DNA of 64,000 nucleotides from DASQFQ01 sp963722815 (lineage in GTDB: Bacteria; Actinomycetota; Thermoleophilia; Solirubrobacterales; Solirubrobacteraceae): contig CAVROM010000011.1 in NCBI GenBank assembly GCA_963722815.1, positions 541,335-605,334 on the forward strand, read 5' to 3'. The position numbers and the translations under genes were made by a program. The first letter of the stretch is position 1, and each line of letters starts with the position of its first letter. The notes under the pieces are model-generated. The model was not told the DNA's origin. It did no database searches and saw nothing but the letters and a program-made list of their open reading frames with translations. This document shows, one piece after another, positions 47,030 through 54,636 of this stretch.

Positions 47030-48660
47030 ACGCCGCCGAGGTCGTCGGCCGCACGCTGGCGGAGCTGGGCGTGCGCGACGCGTTCGGCGTGCTCGGCAGC
47101 GGGAACTTCATCGCCACTCTGGCGATGCATGCGTCGGGAGTGGCGTTCCACCACGCCCGCCACGAGGGCGGGGCGATCTGCATGGCCGACGGGTACGCGC
47201 GTGTGAGCGGGCGCGTCGGCGTGTGCAGCGTGCATCAGGGCCCCGGCTTCACCAACACGATGACGGGGCTGACGGAAGCGGCGAAGGCGCGCACGCCGCT
47301 GCTGCTGATCGCGGGCGAGGCGCCGGCCGCGGCGCTGCGGTCGAACTTCCGGCTCGACCAGGCGGGGCTGGCTTCGACCGTCGGCGCGGTTGCCGAGCGG
47401 GTGCATTCGGGTGAGAGCGCCGCCGCCGACACGGCCCGCGCCTTCCGCCGCGCGCAGGCCGAACGGCGGCCGGTGCTGCTCAGCATGCCGCTGGACGTGC
47501 TGACGCAGGCCGCCGCGACCCCGCCCTCCTCCCCTGCGTCTGCGTCACCGCTCGCTCCCGCCGAGCCTCATCGTCTGGCCCCTTCCCAGGCCGCCATCGC
47601 CGAGGTCGCGGACCTCATCGCTGCCGCTCGCCGCCCGCTCATCCTCGCCGGCCGCGGCGCCGTCCTCTCCGGCGCGCGCGAGCCGCTCGAGGCGCTCGGC
47701 GACGCGATCGGCGCCGTGCTCGCCACCTCCGCGATGGGGCACGGGCTGTTCGCGGGCTCGCCGTGGGCGGTCGGGATCTCCGGCGGCTTCGCTTCGCCGC
47801 TCGCGGCCCGCCTCATCTCCTCGTCGGATCTGATCCTCGCCTTCGGCGCCGCGCTGACCCGCTGGACGACGAAGGACGGCTCGCTCATTGAAGGCGCCAA
47901 GGTCGTCCACGTCGACCTCGAAGCGGACGCCGCCCACCGGCCAGTCGACGTCGCGGTGATCGGCGACGCCGCCGCGACCGCACGCGCGCTGCTCGACGCC
48001 GGCGTCCGGAACGCAGGCGTCCGCGACGACGCGCTCGCCGCCGAGATCGCCGCCGGCGCGTGGCGCGACGAGCCGTACGAGGACGTCGGCGGAAACGGCC
48101 GCATGGACCCACGCACGCTCTCGATCGCGTTGGACGCGCTGCTGCCCGATGCACGCACCGTCGCCGTCGACTCCGGCCACTTCATGGGCTTCCCGCCGAT
48201 GTACCTGCGCGTGCCCGATCCGGCCGGCTTCGTGTTCACGCAGGCGTTCCAGTCGATCGGCCTCGGGCTGGGGTCCGGGATCGGCGCGGCGATCGCGCGG
48301 CCCGATCGGCTGACCGTCGCATGCCTCGGCGACGGCGGAGCGCTGATGTCGCTGCCCGAGCTCGAGACGCTCGCCCGGCTGAGGTTGCCGATGCTCGTCG
48401 TCATCTACAACGACGCCGCCTACGGAGCGGAGGTCCACCACTTCCGTCCGCACGGCCACCCGGTCGAGCTCGTCCAGTTCCCGGACACCGACTTCGCGGC
48501 GCTGGCGTCGGCCGCGGGCGCACGCGGCGTGACGGTTCGCGGCCCGGACGATCTCGCTCCTGTCGAGGAGTGGCTCGAGTCGCGCGACGGGCCGTTGATC
48601 ATCGATGCGAAGATCACGCCCGACTTCTGCGCGGAATGGCTCGAGGAGGCCTTCAAATGA
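47026..48660 (+). CDS. Thiamine-diphosphate-dependent enzyme (acetolactate-synthase-like)
   Basis: 544 residues, the full three-domain length. The Pyr domain has the catalytic Glu in HHARHEGGAICMADGYAR and VHQGPGFTNTMTGL. The central domain has AARRPLILAGRGAVLSGARE. The PP domain has the ThDP motif CLGDGGALMSLPELE ... VVIYNDAAYG. This family forms or breaks C-C bonds next to a keto group (acetolactate synthase, benzoylformate decarboxylase, sulphoacetaldehyde acetyltransferase and others); I cannot choose. It starts in a GTGA overlap with the metallophosphoesterase and ends in an ATGA overlap with the cyclase, so the three act as a unit. Confidence 0.9.
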   Translation: MNAAEVVGRTLAELGVRDAFGVLGSGNFIATLAMHASGVAFHHARHEGGAICMADGYARVSGRVGVCSVHQGPGFTNTMTGLTEAAKARTPLLLIAGEAPAAALRSNFRLDQAGLASTVGAVAERVHSGESAAADTARAFRRAQAERRPVLLSMPLDVLTQAAATPPSSPASASPLAPAEPHRLAPSQAAIAEVADLIAAARRPLILAGRGAVLSGAREPLEALGDAIGAVLATSAMGHGLFAGSPWAVGISGGFASPLAARLISSSDLILAFGAALTRWTTKDGSLIEGAKVVHVDLEADAAHRPVDVAVIGDAAATARALLDAGVRNAGVRDDALAAEIAAGAWRDEPYEDVGGNGRMDPRTLSIALDALLPDARTVAVDSGHFMGFPPMYLRVPDPAGFVFTQAFQSIGLGLGSGIGAAIARPDRLTVACLGDGGALMSLPELETLARLRLPMLVVIYNDAAYGAEVHHFRPHGHPVELVQFPDTDFAALASAAGARGVTVRGPDDLAPVEEWLESRDGPLIIDAKITPDFCAEWLEEAFK

Positions 48661-49421
48661 CCCAATCGCTCGCCGAGATGCTGTCCGCCGCCGAGGTCGT
48701 CGACCTCACCCAGCCGCTGAGCGAGGACACGCCGGTGCTGAAGCTCCCGCCGCCGTTCGCCAACACGCCGGGGCTCACGCGGCACGTCATCAGCGAGTAC
48801 GACGACCGGGGCCCGGCGTGGGCGTGGTACTGGCTCGAGATCGGGGAGCACGTCGGCACGCACTTCGACGCGCCAATCCACTGGGTCAGCGGTCGTGACG
48901 GCGAGGACGTCGCCTCCGTCCCGGCGGAGCGGCTCGTCGGGCCGGCCGTGGTGATCGACAAGTCGGCGGAGTCTGCCGCCGACCCCGACTTCTGTCTCAC
49001 CGTCGACCACATCCGCGAGTTCGAGGCCGAGCACGGCCCGCTGCCGGACGGCGGCTGGCTCCTGTTGAGGACCGGCTGGGACGCGCGCGCCCACGACGAG
49101 GCGGAGTTCCTCAACGCCAACGAGACCGGCCCGCACACGCCCGGCTTCGACGTCGAGTGCGCACGCTGGATCGCCGAGGAAAGCCCGCTGGTGGGCGTCG
49201 GCGTCGAGACCGTCGGCACCGACGCGGGCGCTGCCCACTCCTTCGAGCCACCGTTCCCGGTCCACAACTTCGTCCTCGGCGCGGGGAAGTACGGCCTCAC
49301 CCAGCTCGCCAACCTCGCGAAGCTCCCGCCGACCGGCGCCGTCATCGTCGTCGCGCCCCTGAAGCTCGTGCGCGGGACGGGAAGCCCGGCGCGGGTACTG
49401 GCGCTGGTGCCGCGCGCCTGA
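48657..49421 (+). CDS. Cyclase-family hydrolase (kynurenine-formamidase/isatin-hydrolase-like)
   Basis: 254 residues. The metal site reads GEHVGTHFDAPIHW (HxGTHxDxPxH), with TLTDHI-like LTVDHIREFEAEHGP and a late HNFVLGAGKYGLTQLANL. Family members hydrolyse amide or lactam bonds, including N-formylkynurenine and isatin, using Mn or Zn. Pairing with a ThDP enzyme suggests a small catabolic route for an aromatic or keto compound, but the substrate is not visible. The ATG at 48657 overlaps the previous stop. Only 15 bp separate it from the protease gene, which has its own -10. Confidence 0.88.
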   Translation: MTQSLAEMLSAAEVVDLTQPLSEDTPVLKLPPPFANTPGLTRHVISEYDDRGPAWAWYWLEIGEHVGTHFDAPIHWVSGRDGEDVASVPAERLVGPAVVIDKSAESAADPDFCLTVDHIREFEAEHGPLPDGGWLLLRTGWDARAHDEAEFLNANETGPHTPGFDVECARWIAEESPLVGVGVETVGTDAGAAHSFEPPFPVHNFVLGAGKYGLTQLANLAKLPPTGAVIVVAPLKLVRGTGSPARVLALVPRA

Positions 49422-49424
49422 GCC

Positions 49425-49430
49425 TACGCT
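49425..49430 (+). promoter_or_regulatory. -10 box (TACGCT) of the M36-like protease gene
   Basis: TACGCT, then GCGCGA, then the ATG at 49437. It is the same spacing as at the other leaderless starts in this window. It lies in the 15-bp gap after the cyclase gene, so the protease is probably transcribed independently. Confidence 0.5.
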
Positions 49431-49436
49431 GCGCGA

Positions 49437-50462
49437 ATGACACGATCCGCAAGGCTCGCGATCGCGGCAGCCGCCCTCTGCGTCGCGGTCACTCCAACCG
49501 CCCACGCGGCCAAGCCGGCACCGTCGGGCAGCACCGCTCCCGCCCAGGTGTTCTTCCCGAATCCCGTGCAGTCGCTGCGGGACGAGACGCTGACTGATCA
49601 GAAGGACGCGAACTACCCCGCGCTCGCCGCGGCCTACGCGCGCAAGACCCTGACCGACCTCGACGGCTCCGGCACTCTCACCGGCGCGTACGCCAAGGTC
49701 GAGTCGGAGACCGGGACGCCCGCCCGCAACACGGGCAGCGGGTTCATCTACGCCCGCGACCAGGATCAATTCGAGCAGGTGATGGCGTACTACTGGCTGA
49801 CCCAGGCGCAGCGCTACATCCAATCGCTCGGATTCGGCACGACCCTGCCTTCGGTCAACAAGCGCCAGCAACTGGTGCGCATCAACCAGTTCGGGGGCGA
49901 CAACTCCTTCTACCGCAACGGGACGAAGAAGCTGACGATCACCTACGGGAAGGGCGGCGTCGACGACGCAGAGGACGCTGAGGTGATCGTGCACGAGTAC
50001 GGCCACTCGGTCCAGGACGACCAGGTCCCGGGCTTCGGGTCGACGCTCGAGGCGGGGTCGATCGGCGAGGCATTCGGCGACTACCTCGCCGTCAGGGTCT
50101 CATCCGCCGTCACACACGAGACGGCGTTCCAGGAGCCCTGCGTGGCCGACTGGGATTCGACCTCGTACACGCCCGGCCCGGTGCACTGCCTGCGCCGGCT
50201 CGACAGCACCAAGCACTACCCGCAGGACGTCGAGGGTGAAGTGCACGCTGACGGCGAGCTGTGGTCAGGTGCGCTGTGGCGCGCACGTGGGCTCATCGGT
50301 AACACGACGCTCACCGACCGGGTGATCATCGCCGCACAGTTCGGATTCGAGCCGGACACCACGTTCCGCGCCGCCGCGGAGCAGACGATCGCGACGGCCC
50401 AGCGTTACGGAGTCGCGGAGCAGTTCCGGCAGGCGTTCACCGAGCGCGGCTTCCTGGGTTAG
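49437..50462 (+). CDS. Secreted zinc metallopeptidase (M36/fungalysin-like)
   Basis: 341 residues with a signal peptide (MTRSARLAIAAAALCVAVTP). The gluzincin motif VHEYGHSVQDD gives two His ligands and the catalytic Glu, and the third ligand lies in EAGSIGEAFGDYLA. The C-terminal half (DVEGEVHADGELWSGALWRA, TTFRAAAEQTIATAQRYG) is the helical domain seen in M36/M4-like enzymes. It is shorter than fungal M36 and lacks a long propeptide, so it may be a compact exported protease. The leaderless start (TACGCT-6-ATG) supports the ATG at 49437. Confidence 0.88.
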   Translation: MTRSARLAIAAAALCVAVTPTAHAAKPAPSGSTAPAQVFFPNPVQSLRDETLTDQKDANYPALAAAYARKTLTDLDGSGTLTGAYAKVESETGTPARNTGSGFIYARDQDQFEQVMAYYWLTQAQRYIQSLGFGTTLPSVNKRQQLVRINQFGGDNSFYRNGTKKLTITYGKGGVDDAEDAEVIVHEYGHSVQDDQVPGFGSTLEAGSIGEAFGDYLAVRVSSAVTHETAFQEPCVADWDSTSYTPGPVHCLRRLDSTKHYPQDVEGEVHADGELWSGALWRARGLIGNTTLTDRVIIAAQFGFEPDTTFRAAAEQTIATAQRYGVAEQFRQAFTERGFLG

Positions 50463-50499
50463 GAGGCGGGGACGGCGCGCCGGCTCGGCGCGCCGTCCG

Positions 50500-51045
50500 T
50501 CAGCAGCTGTCCACGGGGTCGACCGCGGCGACGTCCTGCAAAGCGACGTCGACGGTCCGGCCGTCCACCGACACACGCAGCGTGCCCGGGCTCGCCTGGA
50601 CCAGCGATCCGCACGCGCGCGCGCCACTGCTCGCCTGGACCGCGACGAGCTGCCCGCCGGCGCTCTCGCCCGCCGGCTGCGGCCACCAGCCCGAAGCGGT
50701 GCCCAGCGCCAGCGCCGCGACGGCGACGAACGTCAGCAGCAGCCCCCTTCTGAGGCGGTGGGCTTCGCGCTCGAAGTCCGAGTCCGCCGACTGACTGCCT
50801 CCGAACAACGGCCAGGCCACCCGGCCGACGAGGAACGTTCCAAGGCACGCGAGCACCAGCGCGACCAAGACGAGGATCGCCGCCCACACCTGCAGCCACG
50901 TCGGGTTGTCGGGACGCCCGTTCTGCAAGACGCCGCAGAACCCGATGAAGCCGATGACGGCGAGTTGGATGCCGTGCCATCCGCGCGCCGAGACACGGAG
51001 CTCGGTGAGCCGGCTCGACGGGCCTTCCGCGTCGGCGACGGACAT
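50500..51045 (-). CDS. Membrane protein of unknown function
   Basis: 181 residues, three membrane helices (IQLAVIGFIGFCGVLQ, VWAAILVLVALVLACLGTFL, GLLLTFVAVAALALGTASGW) and a small exported C-terminal domain with two Cys (GARACGSLVQASPG ... DPVDSC). No family is recognised. The ATG at 51045 is 9 nt from TACGCT (51060-51055, minus), so the leader is very short. It is convergent with the protease gene and divergent from the DivIVA-like gene. Confidence 0.7.
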   Translation of the reverse strand: MSVADAEGPSSRLTELRVSARGWHGIQLAVIGFIGFCGVLQNGRPDNPTWLQVWAAILVLVALVLACLGTFLVGRVAWPLFGGSQSADSDFEREAHRLRRGLLLTFVAVAALALGTASGWWPQPAGESAGGQLVAVQASSGARACGSLVQASPGTLRVSVDGRTVDVALQDVAAVDPVDSC

Positions 51046-51145
51046 TGCGGACGCAGCGTAGACCCGCGACCGGCGCAACCCGCGGAACCCTCCCGGACCG
51101 AGACGATGGGCAGGACTGGCGGCTAAAGCGCCGAACGCGAGGGGA

Positions 51146-52066
51146 ATGGCCGGGCGCGGCGAGACTATGAAGATGTTCGTGGTCCAGCGGAGCTTCCGCA
51201 CGGTCCGTAGGGGCTACGACCCCGACGAGGTCGACCGGCATCTCGAGCTGGTGAGCCGCTGGTTCACGGAGACCGACGCGGCGAAGGCACTGCGCGAGGA
51301 GCGCATGCGGATTGAGGAGCGAGAGCGCGCCGCCACCGAGCGCGAGGCGAGCGCCGAGCGATCGCTCGAGGGCGTTCGGATGGAGGCCGAGGCGACGCTC
51401 GAGGGCGCGCAGAAGCGAGCCGCGGCGGAGGAGCGCGCGGCGCAGGAGGACCGGGCCGCGGCGGCCGCGGAGCTGCAGGCGGCGCGTGAGGAGGGCTCGC
51501 GCGTGCGGGCGGTCGCGGAGACCGACGCGGCGGCGACCCGAGACACGGCTGCCGCCGAGCGTGCCGAGATCCTCAGCACCGCGCGGATCGAAGCGGAAGC
51601 AACCGACGTGATGACGGCGGCGCGCGAGGCGATCGCCACCGCTGAGCGGGAGGCCGAGCAGCTGCGCGAGGACGCTCGGGCGGACGCGGAGCGGGTCGCG
51701 GCGAAGGCGAGCGAGGCGATGAAGCGCATCACCGGCGAGGCCGATGAGCGCGCGGCTCTCGTGGTGGCCGAGGCGGGGAAGCGCGCGGCCGAGACACTCG
51801 CCGCCGCCGACGAGCGCGCCGAGCGGATCGTGCGCGACGCGGAGCTCGATGCCCGCCAGATCCGGCGCGCGACCGAGGACGCCGCGGAACGCGAGCTCGC
51901 GACCGCCCGCGCCACCGGCGAGCAGTTGCTCGCCGCGATGCGTGCCGAGGCGGCCGAGCAGGCGGAGCGCGACCGCGAGAAAGCCGACCAGGAACTGCGC
52001 GAGTACGTCGAGCGGCGCCGGCGAGAGGCCGACCGGCTCGTCGAGCGCCGGCGAGGCGCGCGCTGA
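51146..52066 (+). CDS. DivIVA-domain coiled-coil protein
   Basis: 306 residues. The N-terminal RSFRTVRRGYDPDEVDRHLE is the DivIVA membrane-binding and dimerising motif. Residues ~40-300 are an almost unbroken Ala/Glu/Arg coiled coil (AAAEERAAQEDRAAAAAELQ and similar). Actinobacterial DivIVA/Wag31-type proteins organise polar growth and cell-wall synthesis; this one is longer and very Ala-rich. The ATG at 51146 has GAGGGG almost touching it; the ATGs at 51167 and 51173 are alternatives that keep the motif. Low-complexity coding may inflate apparent similarity to other coiled coils. Confidence 0.82.
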   Translation: MAGRGETMKMFVVQRSFRTVRRGYDPDEVDRHLELVSRWFTETDAAKALREERMRIEERERAATEREASAERSLEGVRMEAEATLEGAQKRAAAEERAAQEDRAAAAAELQAAREEGSRVRAVAETDAAATRDTAAAERAEILSTARIEAEATDVMTAAREAIATAEREAEQLREDARADAERVAAKASEAMKRITGEADERAALVVAEAGKRAAETLAAADERAERIVRDAELDARQIRRATEDAAERELATARATGEQLLAAMRAEAAEQAERDREKADQELREYVERRRREADRLVERRRGAR

Positions 52067-52138
52067 CACCCTGGGGGCAACCCTTCGCCGGCGCCCGGCA
52101 CGCGCGCACGTAGCATCTCCCTCACGTGAGATGAATCG

Positions 52139-52744
52139 ATGAGCTGGCGCATCCGGGGCACCTACTTCGAGTCCTGCAACTGCGACGCCATCTGTCCGTG
52201 CCGCCGGATCGACGGCACGGCGGGTGGCCGCTGGACCCACGGGATCTGCACCGGTGTCCTCTCGTGGCTGATCGAGGACGGCACCGCGGACGGCACCGAT
52301 CTCTCGGGGCTGCCGGTCGCGCTGGCCTCCTGCTACGACGACGACGAGCCGGGCTCGCCGTGGACGTGGATGCTGTATGTCGACGCGAGCGCCTCCGGCG
52401 AGCAGCGCGCCGCCCTCGAGGCCATTTTCACCGGGCGTCTCGGCGGCGACGCGGTGCGCCACTTCCCGTGGGCGTGGAAGGCCAGCGAGCTCGTCGCCGT
52501 GCGCCCGGTCGAGATCGAGGTCGACCACACGCGCCGGCGCCAGCGACTGCGGATCCGCGACCGCATCAGCGTGCGAATCCGCGCTCGCTACGACGGGGAG
52601 GAAACGGTCACGTGCGTGATCCCGGGGCATGCGCGAGACGGGGAGGAGCTCGTCGCGGACGAGCTCGTCGTCGAGGACGGTCCGCTCGCGTTCAACTACC
52701 GCGGCGTGTGCGGTTACGGCTCGACGTTCGAGTACATGGGCTGA
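52139..52744 (+). CDS. DUF1326 family protein
   Basis: 201 residues: WRIRGTYFESCNCDAICPC is the family signature, with four closely spaced Cys, followed by HGICTGVLSWLIEDG and a C-terminal NYRGVCGYGSTFEYMG. The family is common in actinobacteria and proteobacteria and has no established function. The Cys cluster suggests a metal or redox site. A TAGCAT -10 candidate lies at 52111-52116. The gene stands alone, with the small 61-residue gene convergent to it. Confidence 0.88.
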   Translation: MSWRIRGTYFESCNCDAICPCRRIDGTAGGRWTHGICTGVLSWLIEDGTADGTDLSGLPVALASCYDDDEPGSPWTWMLYVDASASGEQRAALEAIFTGRLGGDAVRHFPWAWKASELVAVRPVEIEVDHTRRRQRLRIRDRISVRIRARYDGEETVTCVIPGHARDGEELVADELVVEDGPLAFNYRGVCGYGSTFEYMG

Positions 52745-52757
52745 CCCGCTCCGGCGG

Positions 52758-52943
52758 TCAACCCGCTGCAGCTGTCACCGGCATGTCGTCGAGCTCGACG
52801 ACGACGGCCAGCTTCGACTCCTCCCAGAAGAACGTCAGCTCCTCGGGTTCGTACTCCACCCGGTCGGGCGCGGCGAGCCCGTTGCGCTCCAGCAGCTGCC
52901 GGAACCGCCGTTCGGCGGCGCGGTGTCGAGGGTTCGGATCCAT
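52758..52943 (-). CDS. Small protein of unknown function (61 aa)
   Basis: 61 residues: a basic helix (RHRAAERRFRQLLERNGLAA) and then two acidic strands (DRVEYEPEELTFFWEESKLA, VVVELDD). The composition and the strand pattern look like a real small folded protein rather than a chance frame. No family name is known to me. It is convergent with DUF1326, 13 bp apart, and lies upstream of the cyd operon's end without overlapping it. Confidence 0.65.
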   Translation of the reverse strand: MDPNPRHRAAERRFRQLLERNGLAAPDRVEYEPEELTFFWEESKLAVVVELDDMPVTAAAG

Positions 52944-53016
52944 GGGGCCGAGCTTGCCCCTCGGCGGCGCACGCGTGGCGCGCTGATCGTGCCGGAAGTG
53001 CGCCGACTTCGCCCGC

Positions 53017-54636
53017 TCAGGCCCCGAGCGTGACCTCGCGCCCGGCCAGCGCGACCTCCTCGCGCCGGTGCGTCACGAGCAGCACGCCGCGGCCGGGCGC
53101 CGCGTCCATGACCGCGCTCAGCGCCTCGAGCGCCTCGACGTGCGGGAGGTGGCTCGCCGGCTCGTCGAGCAGGAGCAGCGCGCCGCCGCACAAATGGGCG
53201 CGCGCGAGGCCGATGCGCTGGCGCTCGCCGCCCGAGCAGCGCTCGCCGAACTCGCCCAGCCGCGTCGCGAGGCCGTCGGGCAGCGAGTCGAGCCACGGGC
53301 CGGCCCCGACCGCGCGCAGCGCGGCATCGAGTGTCTCGTCGTCGGCGTCGGGCGCCGCGATGCGCACGTTGGCCGCGATCGTGGTCGCGAAGATGTGCGG
53401 GTCCTGTGGGATCCAGCGGACCGTCTCGCGCAGGGCGGCACCGTCCAGGTCCGCCAACTCGACGCCGCCGGCCCGGACCTCGCCCGCGCTCGGCTCCGCG
53501 AAGCCGGCGAGCACGTCGGCCAGCGTTGACTTGCCGACGCCCGACGCGCCCGTCAGCGCGACCCGTTCCCCGGGCTCGATGTCGAGATCGACGCCGTGGA
53601 GGATTCGGCGCCCCGCACGCTCCAGCGTCAGGCCACGAAGCGCGACGCCGCCGTGCCGTGGGCGGCCGTTGCCGCCCTGGACAAGCGGCGAGCCGACCAG
53701 CCGCTCGAGCCGATCTCCGGCGGCCGCGACCTCACGCCTCGCCACCACGGTGTCGCCGACTCCGCCGACCACCTCCGCCGCGCCGAGCGCCAGCAGCGCG
53801 AGCGCAGCAACCATCACGCCGCTGATGCGCCCGTCGGCGGCGGCCGGGACCGTCACCGCGAGCATGGCGAGCGCGCCGGCGCCTGCGGCCAGGATCGTCG
53901 TCGCGCCGGCCGCCGACGCCGCCCGCGCCGCCGCGGCGGTCAAGCGGTCAACCCGCCGCCCAGCGCGCTCCACGCGCGCCGCGTACGCCTGGGCGGCGCC
54001 CCAGGCCACGAGCTCCGGCGCCGCGTCGAGCAACGTCACGAGCTCGCCCGAGAGCTCCGCACGCGCAGCCGACCGCGCCTCCGCGTCGCGCCCCGCGGTC
54101 AGTGCCAGGAACGCGACCTGCAGCACGAGCACGAGCGCGAGCAGCGCGCCCGCCGCAGGCAGCACGAGCGCCGCCGCCACCACGCACGCGAGCGCGCCGA
54201 GGAGGCTCGCCGCCGCAGGCACCAGCACGCGCACCGGCAGGTCGGCGAGCCGGTCGACGTCCGCCACCACCGCGTCCAGCGCATCCGCGGATGTCCGCCC
54301 GCCGAGGCGCCCAGGCACGCGCGGGATCAGCGCCTCGAAGACCGCCACGCGCACGCGCCCGAGGCGGGCGAGCGCGACGTCGTGCGTCACGAGCCGCTCG
54401 GCGTAGCGGGCGGCGGCCCGCAGCAGCCCGAAGAAGCGGACGCCGACGATCGCCACCGCGAGCGTGAGGATCTCGGGCTGCTCCGCGGCGCGCGCGAGCA
54501 GGTAGCCGGAGAGGCCGAGCAGCGCGGGGGTGGCCAGCGCCGCGGCGGTCGCGAGCGCGACGGCGGTGGCGAGCGCGGCGCGCTCGCGCGGCGCCGCGGC
54601 CGACCACCATCCGCGGAGCGTGCCGGCGCCGATCAT
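53017..54636 (-). CDS. cydC: CydC, thiol/heme ABC exporter subunit
   Basis: 539 residues: a six-helix ABC membrane domain, then an ATPase domain with Walker A LTGASGVGKSTLADVLAG, Q-loop WIPQDPHIFATT, signature CSGGERQRIGLAR and Walker B GALLLLDEPASHLP. With CydD it forms the exporter of cysteine/glutathione or heme-handling module needed to assemble cytochrome bd. The ATG at 54636 overlaps the cydD stop (ATGA). The D-loop reads ASHLP instead of the usual TAHLD, a noticeable deviation. It is the last gene of the cydABDC operon. Confidence 0.9.
   Translation of the reverse strand: MIGAGTLRGWWSAAAPRERAALATAVALATAAALATPALLGLSGYLLARAAEQPEILTLAVAIVGVRFFGLLRAAARYAERLVTHDVALARLGRVRVAVFEALIPRVPGRLGGRTSADALDAVVADVDRLADLPVRVLVPAAASLLGALACVVAAALVLPAAGALLALVLVLQVAFLALTAGRDAEARSAARAELSGELVTLLDAAPELVAWGAAQAYAARVERAGRRVDRLTAAAARAASAAGATTILAAGAGALAMLAVTVPAAADGRISGVMVAALALLALGAAEVVGGVGDTVVARREVAAAGDRLERLVGSPLVQGGNGRPRHGGVALRGLTLERAGRRILHGVDLDIEPGERVALTGASGVGKSTLADVLAGFAEPSAGEVRAGGVELADLDGAALRETVRWIPQDPHIFATTIAANVRIAAPDADDETLDAALRAVGAGPWLDSLPDGLATRLGEFGERCSGGERQRIGLARAHLCGGALLLLDEPASHLPHVEALEALSAVMDAAPGRGVLLVTHRREEVALAGREVTLGA

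Noticed and set aside
51214..52161. Minus-strand Ser/Arg-rich frame opposite the DivIVA-like gene
   Set aside because: The repetitive Ala/Glu coiled coil creates a Ser/Arg/Ala shadow on the other strand; no independent support.
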